In this document: one piece after another, positions 23,910 to 29,246 of the stretch
Position numbering within the stretch: the first letter of the stretch is position 1
Layout of the letters: the number at the start of each line of letters is the position of its first letter
Assembly: GCA_035293845.1 (NCBI GenBank)
Contig: DATGMB010000127.1
Location: 1 to 29,246, forward strand
Source of the DNA: DATGMB01 sp035293845
GTDB taxonomy: Bacteria; Acidobacteriota; Terriglobia; Bryobacterales; Bryobacteraceae
Reading direction: 5' to 3'
DNA: 29,246 nt
Translations under genes and position numbers: made by a program
Notes under the pieces: generated by a model
The model's input: the letters and a program-made list of their open reading frames with translations, nothing else
Database searches by the model: none
What the model was told of the DNA's origin: nothing

Positions 23910-24767
23910 TTAAGACGGCGAAGGCGGACTTATCACTAAGGAAAGCTCTAGTGTAGTACCAAGTCCGCCACTTTTGATCAGGAGTTTTGCACCCAGTGCC
24001 CGCGCCTGTTCCCGGAGCGACGGCAGACCGATCCCGTCGCCGCTCCCAGGGACGCGGCTGAGCACCCGGCGCGCATCGAAGCCCACCCCGTTGTCCCGCA
24101 CCTGCAGCACGAGCTTATCGCGGACATTCTGCAAGATCAGTTGGATACGGGTGGCCCTGGAGTGCCGGAGAATGTTCGCGAGAGCCTCCTGCGCCGCCCG
24201 GTAGTACAGGCTCTTCACCTCGACCGCCAGCTCGCAGCGCGGCGCTTGCAGCCGGACCGTATGTTCGAACTTACCCCCCAGGCCGCTCATCTCCCACAGC
24301 CGGCGGAGCGCCGCATCGAGCGGCAACTGCTGCCAGGGGGGCGGATGCAGCCGCTTGCTGATCCCTCGCACCTGATCGAGCCCCTCATCGGCCAGGATTC
24401 CAATCCGCTCCACCGCTTGCCGGACCGGCGGCGGCGGGTCGGGGAGATTCGCGCTGACAATTTCGGTCTGGATGCGGATCGCCGCAAGAGTCTGCCCGAC
24501 CCCGGTATGGAGCTCGCGCGCGATCCTCTGCCGCTCGACCTCGATCTGCCGGATGGCGTTGCGCCCGGCCTCGGCGCTTTTCTGCCGCACGGTGGAGGCA
24601 AGCTGCCGCTCCGCCGCGCTGAGCTGCCGCAGCCGCTCCACGCGGCTGCACTCCAGTTGCACCAGTTCCCAGGTAAGTTCCTTAGCCCGGGCATCGATAT
24701 GGCTCGAGTGCGATGTTCCCGCGCGAGCAGAATGGCGCCCCTCCGACGCACCCGGGCCGATACCCAA
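23910..24767 (-). CDS. NarX/DegS-type histidine kinase, soluble, with unusual H-box
   Basis: 285 residues, no membrane segment and no clear sensor domain; the first ~75 residues look like a coiled coil, followed by a HisKA_3 dimerisation helix. The H-box reads ERQRIARELHTGVGQ with phospho-acceptor His87. Most family members have Asp or Glu right after this His, needed as a base for autophosphorylation; here it is Thr88, while Gln92 (linked to phosphatase activity) is kept. The ATPase domain has Asn198, DNGVGF (225-230) and GDGIGL (243-248). TTG 24767 is supported by AGGAG eight bases upstream. It forms an operon with the response regulator and probably senses a cytoplasmic signal or partner. 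Confidence 0.9.
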   Translation of the reverse strand: MGIGPGASEGRHSARAGTSHSSHIDARAKELTWELVQLECSRVERLRQLSAAERQLASTVRQKSAEAGRNAIRQIEVERQRIARELHTGVGQTLAAIRIQTEIVSANLPDPPPPVRQAVERIGILADEGLDQVRGISKRLHPPPWQQLPLDAALRRLWEMSGLGGKFEHTVRLQAPRCELAVEVKSLYYRAAQEALANILRHSRATRIQLILQNVRDKLVLQVRDNGVGFDARRVLSRVPGSGDGIGLPSLREQARALGAKLLIKSGGLGTTLELSLVISPPSPS

Positions 24768-24792
24768 CCGGTATTCTCCTATCCCCTATCAG

Positions 24793-24812
24793 TCCAGGCT
24801 GATATGTGCCTG
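24793..24812. promoter_or_regulatory. Inverted repeat upstream of kinase gene
   Basis: CCAGGC-tgatatgt-GCCTGG, six-base arms with an 8-base AT-rich spacer, about 25 bases before the kinase start. It could be a regulator site in the 180-bp divergent region between the kinase gene and the small membrane-protein gene. Confidence 0.35.
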
Positions 24813-24907
24813 GTCATTTCCGGGTTACAGAATGGCAGCAGTTTTTACTCCGGCGCAACGGACGAAGGCACCAGTACGGGTCTGGTACGCGAGTCCTAGA
24901 CGGACAC

Positions 24908-24936
24908 TTGCAACGGTGATCGGGAAAAGATTATAA
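24908..24936 (+). promoter_or_regulatory. Promoter of small membrane-anchored coiled-coil gene
   Basis: TTGCAA (24908-24913), exactly 17 bp, TTATAA (24931-24936; TATAAA one base on). The transcript would begin only a few bases before GTG 24947, giving a near-leaderless mRNA. Confidence 0.65.
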
Positions 24937-24946
24937 ACAAAGCACT

Positions 24947-25420
24947 GTGAGCAAAGAGATCGGCATTTCAGAAGTCGGGATGTTCCTCGCGGGCGTACTG
25001 GCGGCGGGGTTCCTGGCCGGCCGCAGGGATACGGCTGCCCCGGCCGCGCCGGCGGCGCCGCGCCCCTCCGGCGATTGGCAGCGGGCGGTGAGCGACCTCG
25101 ACCGCCGCATGGCCGAACAGGAAGCCGCCAACGCGGCACGGTTGGCCCAGGTCGAAGCCAAGCTGCAGGAACAGGGTACGCGGCTGGCGGAGATGCCGTC
25201 CACCCAGCAGATCGTGGGCGCCATGGAGCAACTCATCGCTAAGACGATGGGGACACTCGACGAGCGCCTCACCAGTCAGGCCCACTCGATTGAAGTGCTC
25301 AAGACCACCGTATCCCAAACGGATAGCCTGCTCGAGCGGGTTCTCGAATCTCTCGATTCGCTGCAGACCTACGCCGAGCCGCTCGAATTGGGCGAGGATC
25401 CCTTCAAGCAGGCCGTTTAA
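24947..25420 (+). CDS. Small membrane-anchored coiled-coil protein, function unknown
   Basis: 157 residues, not recognised as a named family. One hydrophobic segment near the N-terminus (about residues 8-25, VGMFLAGVLAAGFLAG) is followed by an Ala/Pro-rich linker (29-40). A long heptad-like helical region (about 45-140) contains AVSDLDRRMAEQEAANAARL and SIEVLKTTVSQTDSLLERVL. It therefore probably sits in the inner membrane with a rod-like coiled coil on one side. GTG 24947 lies just after a good promoter. It is divergent from the two-component operon and convergent with ssb. A structural or scaffolding role is possible; nothing in the sequence shows catalysis. Confidence 0.75.
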   Translation: MSKEIGISEVGMFLAGVLAAGFLAGRRDTAAPAAPAAPRPSGDWQRAVSDLDRRMAEQEAANAARLAQVEAKLQEQGTRLAEMPSTQQIVGAMEQLIAKTMGTLDERLTSQAHSIEVLKTTVSQTDSLLERVLESLDSLQTYAEPLELGEDPFKQAV

Positions 25421-25433
25421 CTCGCGCCGGGGC

Positions 25434-25463
25434 TTATCCGCGTTAATCTGCGTTTATCTGCGG
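25434..25463. repeat. Three near-identical 10-bp tandem units (TTATCTGCGT type)
   Basis: TTATCCGCGT, TAATCTGCGT, TTATCTGCGG follow each other exactly, between the convergent stops of the coiled-coil gene and ssb. This 'ATCTGCGT' repeat type is seen between genes in many bacteria; I have not counted copies elsewhere. Confidence 0.6.
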
Positions 25464-25464
25464 C

Positions 25465-25482
25465 CTGAAATGGCTCTTTCAG
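25465..25482. terminator. Weak hairpin between convergent coiled-coil gene and ssb
   Basis: CTGAAA (25465-25470) and TTTCAG (25477-25482) around a six-base loop. The stem is short and AT-rich, so it would be at best a weak terminator. Confidence 0.35.
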
Positions 25483-25489
25483 CAACCTG

Positions 25490-25969
25490 CTAGAACGGCA
25501 CGTCGTCGTCCGTGATGCCCTGGCCGAAATCGTCCGGCGGCGCGGACTGCTGGGCCGGTTGCGGGCGCTGCTGCGCCGAGCGCGGCATCGAGACTGGGCG
25601 ATCGAAATCGCCCGACGGCGCGCCGCCATCGCCGCCGCGGCCGCCGAGCAGGATCAAATCGTCCGCCACCACTTCCGTGATGTAGCGCTTCTGTCCGTCC
25701 TTGTCGTCCCAGCTGCGTGTTTGGAGTCGGCCCTCGATGTACACCGGGGTGCCTTTCGTCAGGTAATTCGCGCGGTTCTCTGACCTCCAGAGCACGCAGC
25801 GGTGCCATTCGGTTTCCTCTTTCCACTCGCCGGTCTGCTGGTCCTTCCAGCGTCGGTTGGTGGCCAAGGTGAAGTTGGACACTGCCGTGCCCCCCGGTGT
25901 ATACCGGGTCTCGGCATCCTTGCCGAGATGCCCAAGCAGAATAACTTTGTTGACGCTTCGGGATGCCAT
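25490..25969 (-). CDS. ssb: Single-stranded DNA-binding protein
   Basis: 159 residues. The OB-fold covers about 1-112, with the SSB opening SVNKVILLGHLGKDAETRYTPG, the aromatic EWHRCVLW and the strand YIEGRLQTRSW. A Gly/Pro/Gln-rich disordered linker follows, and the conserved acidic tip DDDVPF docks repair and replication partners. It binds ssDNA as a tetramer. ATG 25969 has AGGA four bases upstream. It lies 61 bases after a TPR protein gene and may be at the end of that transcript or have its own promoter. It is not next to the usual rpsF/rpsR genes, suggesting either a second ssb copy or an orphan locus. Confidence 0.95.
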   Translation of the reverse strand: MASRSVNKVILLGHLGKDAETRYTPGGTAVSNFTLATNRRWKDQQTGEWKEETEWHRCVLWRSENRANYLTKGTPVYIEGRLQTRSWDDKDGQKRYITEVVADDLILLGGRGGDGGAPSGDFDRPVSMPRSAQQRPQPAQQSAPPDDFGQGITDDDVPF

Positions 25970-25996
25970 CTTATCCTGAACTGTATCACACCTGAC

Positions 25997-26012
25997 ACCG
26001 GCAGATGCCGGT
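25997..26012. terminator. GC-rich hairpin between TPR gene and ssb
   Basis: ACCGGCA-GA-TGCCGGT, perfect seven-base arms with a two-base gap, in the 61-bp space between the TPR gene stop and the ssb start. No T-run follows in the leftward direction, so attenuation or mRNA processing is as likely as termination. Confidence 0.4.
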
Positions 26013-26030
26013 ATTGCGGCCCGCGCCTCG

Positions 26031-27290
26031 CTACCGGGCAGTCAAGGCGCCGCAGGCGGCGAGCGCTGCACGCGCCTCCTGCTGGGGGAAGTACGGCGAA
26101 ACCGTGGGCAGCGCCTGCTGCAGATACCCGGGAGCGGTCTCGCAACTGCCGGAGGCGACCGCAGCCAGGCGGCGCCACGCCACGGCGTCGGACCGCAGAT
26201 CGGCGGCAATCTCGAAGTTCAGGGCGCTCGAAAATTCGTCTTCGGCGTGCGCGTAATCGTGGCGCCGATACAGCAGAATGCCGCGATAGAGATGCGCTTC
26301 GCCGGAGGCCAGATCCTTTGCGTTGGCGAACGCCGTCCGGCTGGCGAGGTTATAATCGGCGAGCGCAGCGTCGCGGCGGCCGGCTGCTTCTTCGGCGCGG
26401 GCGCGCAGGAACAGCGCGCGGGCGGCGGTGGGCGATCGCTTGACGGCCTGGTTCAGCGATGCGATGGCAGCCTCGGGATCGCCCGCCAGAAGCTGCGCTC
26501 CGCCGAGATCGGCATACGCCTGGCCGGGATCGGCGGGCGGGGCCAGGCGCTCGAACAGCGGGCGCGGATCGCGGCGCGCGGCGGCATCCCAATCGGCCAC
26601 GGCATGCTGGTAATTGGATGCGGCCTCTGCATAACGGCCCGCCGCGAAGGCCTGCCGGCCCGCGACCCACGCGGACCAGGCGGGCGCATCGCCGGGAAGG
26701 TCCCGCGCCGCAGCGGCCAGGTCGCCGCGGACGAACGCAAGATACGCCTGCCACGTACGGCCTAAGGACACGATCAAATGAGCGGTGGCGGGCGGCAGAA
26801 AACTGGCGGAATCACCGTTTAGCGCGGTGGAAAGTGCGGTTTCGGTGTCCTCGCTCGCGTGCAAACCGTGGGTTTGCGCGACCTCGGCATTCAGGCGCGA
26901 GATCTGCGCCAGGACGCGAAGAATCGACGGGATCGGCTCGAGCGGCTGCTTACGCCGCATCATGGCTGCGGCACGGGCGGGCCAGACGGCGGCGGCTCCC
27001 TCGAAATCGGCGGCGGCATCGCGGAAATCCGAGGCCTCGCCGGTCGTCGCGGCGGCGGCCAGCGTGCAATACCCCTTGCGGAAGCGGACCAGCGCCAGCT
27101 CTTCGGCGGGCGCCACGGGCTCGAGCGCGGCCTGCGACTGGATGCACGCCGAGGCTTCCCGCACGGTCGGCGCCGCCGCGGCCGCCACGCGGTCGTAATC
27201 CGATTGCGCCTTGAGTAGCAGCGCTTGCTGCTGCTCATTGGCGGCGCATAGCGCCGCGGCCGTAAGGAGTAGAAGCGCCGGTAGCTTCAT
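26031..27290 (-). CDS. Exported TPR-like protein, function unknown
   Basis: 419 residues. A signal peptide (about 1-17, ending LCAAN) suggests export. The rest is Ala-rich and almost all helical. TPR-like units are clear in the second half (about 215-360): AAGRYAEAASNYQHAVADW, AYADLGGAQLLAGDPEAAI, FLRARAEEAAGRRDAALADY and YRGILLYRRHDYAHAEDEF. The first half is more divergent. It probably binds other proteins in the envelope. It starts 37 bases after the EmrA-like adaptor gene stop, so both are likely co-transcribed, and it precedes ssb. No enzyme motif is seen. Confidence 0.85.
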   Translation of the reverse strand: MKLPALLLLTAAALCAANEQQQALLLKAQSDYDRVAAAAAPTVREASACIQSQAALEPVAPAEELALVRFRKGYCTLAAAATTGEASDFRDAAADFEGAAAVWPARAAAMMRRKQPLEPIPSILRVLAQISRLNAEVAQTHGLHASEDTETALSTALNGDSASFLPPATAHLIVSLGRTWQAYLAFVRGDLAAAARDLPGDAPAWSAWVAGRQAFAAGRYAEAASNYQHAVADWDAAARRDPRPLFERLAPPADPGQAYADLGGAQLLAGDPEAAIASLNQAVKRSPTAARALFLRARAEEAAGRRDAALADYNLASRTAFANAKDLASGEAHLYRGILLYRRHDYAHAEDEFSSALNFEIAADLRSDAVAWRRLAAVASGSCETAPGYLQQALPTVSPYFPQQEARAALAACGALTAR

Positions 27291-27327
27291 ACGGGTCCCA
27301 CCAGCAATGACGTGCGCAAAGTGAGAA

Positions 27328-28629
27328 TCATTTCGTGAAAATCGTCACGTCGACGTTCATGCCGGGCCGCAGCACCAGGTCTTGGTTCCGATCCACCAGA
27401 ATTTTCACCGGGATACGCTGCACTACCTTGACGAAATTGCCCGTGGCGTTTTCCGGCGGCAGCAGGCTCAGGCGCGATCCCGTGGCTCCAGCGATCGAAT
27501 CCACGTGCCCGTTCACCGACCGCCCGTACATATCCACGTGAATCTCCGCGCGCTGTCCCGGACGGACGTTGGCGAGCTGCGTTTCCTTGAAGTTGGCGGT
27601 GACCCAGGTATCGCTGAGCGGAATGATCGTCATCAGGCTCTGGCCCGGCGAGACCATCTGCCCGACCTCCACGCTCTTGCGCGTGACCACGCCGGAAATC
27701 GGCGCGGTGATCGTGGTGTAGCTCAACTGCAGCTCCGCGGCTTCGAGGTTGGCCTGCGCGGCGGCCACGGTGGCGGAGGCGGTGACCGCGTCGGTGGTGC
27801 GGATCGGCACCTGGCGGCGATTGGCGGCGGCGGAGGCCACCTGCGCCCTGGCCTGGTTCACACGGCTCTGCGCGGCGTCGAGCGCGGCTTTCTTCATCGC
27901 GGCGTCCTTCTGCGCGCTGGCAAGGCGCGCCTGGGCGGCCTTCAATTCGCTATCGGCGACGCGGGCCGCGGCGACGTAGGCATCGTACTGCTGCCGGGAA
28001 ATCTCGGACTTTTCGACCAGCGGCTTCATGCGCTCCAGGTCGGCCTGAGCGCGGTCGTTGGCGGCCTGCTTGGCGCGCACGTTGTCTTCGGCGTATGCAA
28101 GGTCGCTGGTGCTGGCCTGTTCGTAGGCGAGGCGGGCGCTCTCCAGCCCCGCATTGGCGTCGGCGAGTGAGGCGGAGGCGGCGGAGACGGCGCTCTCCGT
28201 GGTGTCGCTGGTCAACGGAATCTCCTGGCGCGCGGCGCGGAGCCGGTCCTGCGCCTGCTGCAGGTCGGCCTTGGCGAGATCGACCTTCGCCTGGTAATCG
28301 CGCGGGTCGATGCGCAGCAGCACGTCGCCGGCCTTCACCGGCTGATTGTCGCGCACCAGCACTTCGGTGACATTGCCGGAAACTTTGGGCGCAATCGCGG
28401 CGATATGGCCATCGACCGTGGCGTCGTCGGTCGAAACGCGGTCCTGAAAATGAAGCCAGACGCCGTAGCCAACCGCGGCCGCCAGCAGGAGGACCGCAAA
28501 CAGGATAAATTTGGCTTTGGAGCGGGGAGCCGCGGCTTTGCTTTCTCCGGCTCTCTCCGCTCGGGGCGCCTCTTCGACAACATTCGGCATCAGATCTTCG
28601 GTATTTTTCGTTGGGGCGGAGGATTCCAT
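27328..28629 (-). CDS. EmrA/HlyD-type membrane fusion (adaptor) protein
   Basis: 433 residues. A cytoplasmic N-terminus (1-40, charged) is followed by one membrane segment (41-60) and then the EmrA hallmark DRVSTDDATVDGHIAAIAPK with the first half of the biotinyl-lipoyl domain (to about 112). A long coiled-coil hairpin (about 115-275) is very rich in Ala, Lys and Gln. The second lipoyl half follows (SYTTITAPISGVVTRKSVEVG), then a beta-barrel domain with IPLSDTWVTANFKETQL. It would bridge an inner-membrane MFS or ABC pump and a TolC-like channel. ATG 28629 has AAGGAAG six bases upstream. No emrB-type pump lies beside it; the next gene is a TPR protein. Confidence 0.92.
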   Translation of the reverse strand: MESSAPTKNTEDLMPNVVEEAPRAERAGESKAAAPRSKAKFILFAVLLLAAAVGYGVWLHFQDRVSTDDATVDGHIAAIAPKVSGNVTEVLVRDNQPVKAGDVLLRIDPRDYQAKVDLAKADLQQAQDRLRAARQEIPLTSDTTESAVSAASASLADANAGLESARLAYEQASTSDLAYAEDNVRAKQAANDRAQADLERMKPLVEKSEISRQQYDAYVAAARVADSELKAAQARLASAQKDAAMKKAALDAAQSRVNQARAQVASAAANRRQVPIRTTDAVTASATVAAAQANLEAAELQLSYTTITAPISGVVTRKSVEVGQMVSPGQSLMTIIPLSDTWVTANFKETQLANVRPGQRAEIHVDMYGRSVNGHVDSIAGATGSRLSLLPPENATGNFVKVVQRIPVKILVDRNQDLVLRPGMNVDVTIFTK

Positions 28630-29097
28630 GTCAGGCTTCCTTTGGCACGGCGCTGCGCCTCAGCGGGAACAGCGGGGAGTAGACGGCCACGAAACGGACG
28701 GCCATCGGGCAAAAAACGTCCGTAAATGCCAGGATACTAGATTTGAACGGCAGGGTACGCCGGAACGGGCTTGGGAGGCCCCGATGAAGGCTCCCGGAAA
28801 CGGGCGCTCGGCCCGCAAATCGTTGCACTCTTGTTAGATGCGCGAATCTGCCCCCGTGGTGCAGGCCTATGGCCAAGCTTACGGGCCGTACGCCCACGCA
28901 AACCGTGCGGCCGGCGCCCACCGGGTGGCGGGAATGTTTACCCAGGCGGCGAAATTTTGCCGCAGCGCCGCGCCGTCCGGAGCGGTGCCGGGGTTGCGGC
29001 GCGGAATCGAAACCCGCAGCCGTTCAGCGGGTTGAGGCCAGTAGGAGCGGGTAGGCGAGGGGTCTCTCTTTGGCACTCTGCCTGCTGCGAAAAGCAT
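28630..29097. other. ~470-bp region without a convincing gene
   Basis: This divergent region separates the EmrA-like gene (-) from the Cys-rich ORF (+). Short ORFs on both strands (for example 28838-29035 and 28869-29054 on +) lack ribosome sites and have low-complexity composition. It contains an inverted repeat at 28694-28723 and an AT-richer patch around 28711-28745, where the leftward promoter probably lies. Nothing else was recognised. Confidence 0.5.
28694..28723. promoter_or_regulatory. Inverted repeat upstream of EmrA-like gene
   Basis: ACGGACG (28694-28700) and CGTCCGT (28717-28723) separated by 16 bases that include an A6 run. It lies about 65-95 bases before the EmrA start and could be a regulator site or a 5'-UTR hairpin. 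Confidence 0.35.
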
Positions 29098-29246
29098 ATG
29101 CGGCCAAACTGTCACATTTCGGAACGGGTGAAGGGATGCTGCGATATTTGCGGGAACTGGCCGAATCGATTGCACATGCCGGAGGAGCTCCACGGCTGGT
29201 ATTGCGCCAAGTGCTGTCCCGCATGCAAGGCCCAGCCGGTTCCGCA
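29098..29246 (+). CDS. Cys-rich zinc-ribbon-like protein, 3' truncated by window edge
   Basis: From ATG 29098 the frame is open to the end of the window (49 codons). It contains regularly spaced cysteines: Cys5, Cys14-Cys15, Cys18 in CCDICGNWP, then CAKCCPACK with Cys38, Cys41, Cys42 and Cys45, plus several His. The CxxC pairs about 20 residues apart are what a zinc ribbon or treble-clef site looks like. The frame is also open upstream of this ATG, so the start could be earlier; no good ribosome site was seen. I do not recognise the family. The rest of the gene lies beyond the window. Confidence 0.55.
   Translation, partial: MRPNCHISERVKGCCDICGNWPNRLHMPEELHGWYCAKCCPACKAQPVP

Noticed and set aside
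28869..29054. 61-codon plus-strand ORF with a CRGC motif before the Cys-rich gene
   Set aside because: Low-complexity Arg/Pro/Ala translation and only a poor ribosome site; no reason to prefer it over the neighbouring overlapping frames.
1..29246. CRISPR array, tRNA or rRNA genes
   Set aside because: No regularly spaced repeats and no tRNA-like cloverleaf or rRNA sequence were seen when reading the intergenic regions; the gaps are mostly short.

Overview
The window looks like chromosomal DNA of an Acidobacteriota bacterium, probably Bryobacterales/Solibacter-like. This is inferred from high GC content, a very large Oar-like TonB receptor with an N-terminal carboxypeptidase-regulatory domain, TPR proteins with simple secretion signals, frequent GTG/TTG starts and a bacterial NHEJ locus. 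No rRNA, tRNA, CRISPR array, IS element or prophage was seen. One 'phage holin family' gene is present, but it is a housekeeping-type membrane protein.

Layout. 1-1305 (+): end of an aerobic respiratory operon (cytochrome c oxidase subunits I, III, IV), closed by a hairpin shared with a convergent secreted TPR protein (1353-2609, -). 2640-3278: about 640 bases without a convincing gene and with a purine-rich top strand. 3279-8047 (+): lipoprotein, M20 peptidase, YihY/BrkB membrane protein and ABC exporter. 8044-10845 (-): small holin-like membrane protein, glcE and glcF (glycolate oxidase), with coupled or overlapping starts. 10894-11634 (+): DUF72 protein. 11668-15284: NHEJ module, with ku (-) divergent from the LigD phosphoesterase and LigD ligase-polymerase (+). 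15304-16838 (+): small AtzG/GatC-like protein overlapping an amidase. 17011-20384 (+): a 23-residue leader ORF overlapping the start of a TonB-dependent receptor, ended by a strong terminator. 20496-22805 (-): MarR regulator and ClC channel with CBS domains. 22970-25420: two-component system (-) flanked by two small + strand genes. 25490-28629 (-): EmrA-like adaptor, TPR protein, ssb. The right edge holds the start of a Cys-rich, zinc-ribbon-like protein.

The most interesting observation is at LigD. The phosphoesterase and ligase-polymerase are separate ORFs in different frames, yet the second frame is open upstream of its ATG exactly back to an A9 run at the end of the first gene, and that stretch encodes what looks like the normal LigD interdomain linker. 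A -1 ribosomal shift or one-base transcriptional slippage on A9 would give an 899-residue PE-ligase-polymerase protein. A homopolymer sequencing error would give the same picture. Other points of interest are the leader peptide coupled to the receptor, a MarR operator placed over its own -10, a histidine kinase lacking the acidic residue after its phospho-His, and dispersed repeats that supply the C-terminal tails of two unrelated proteins.
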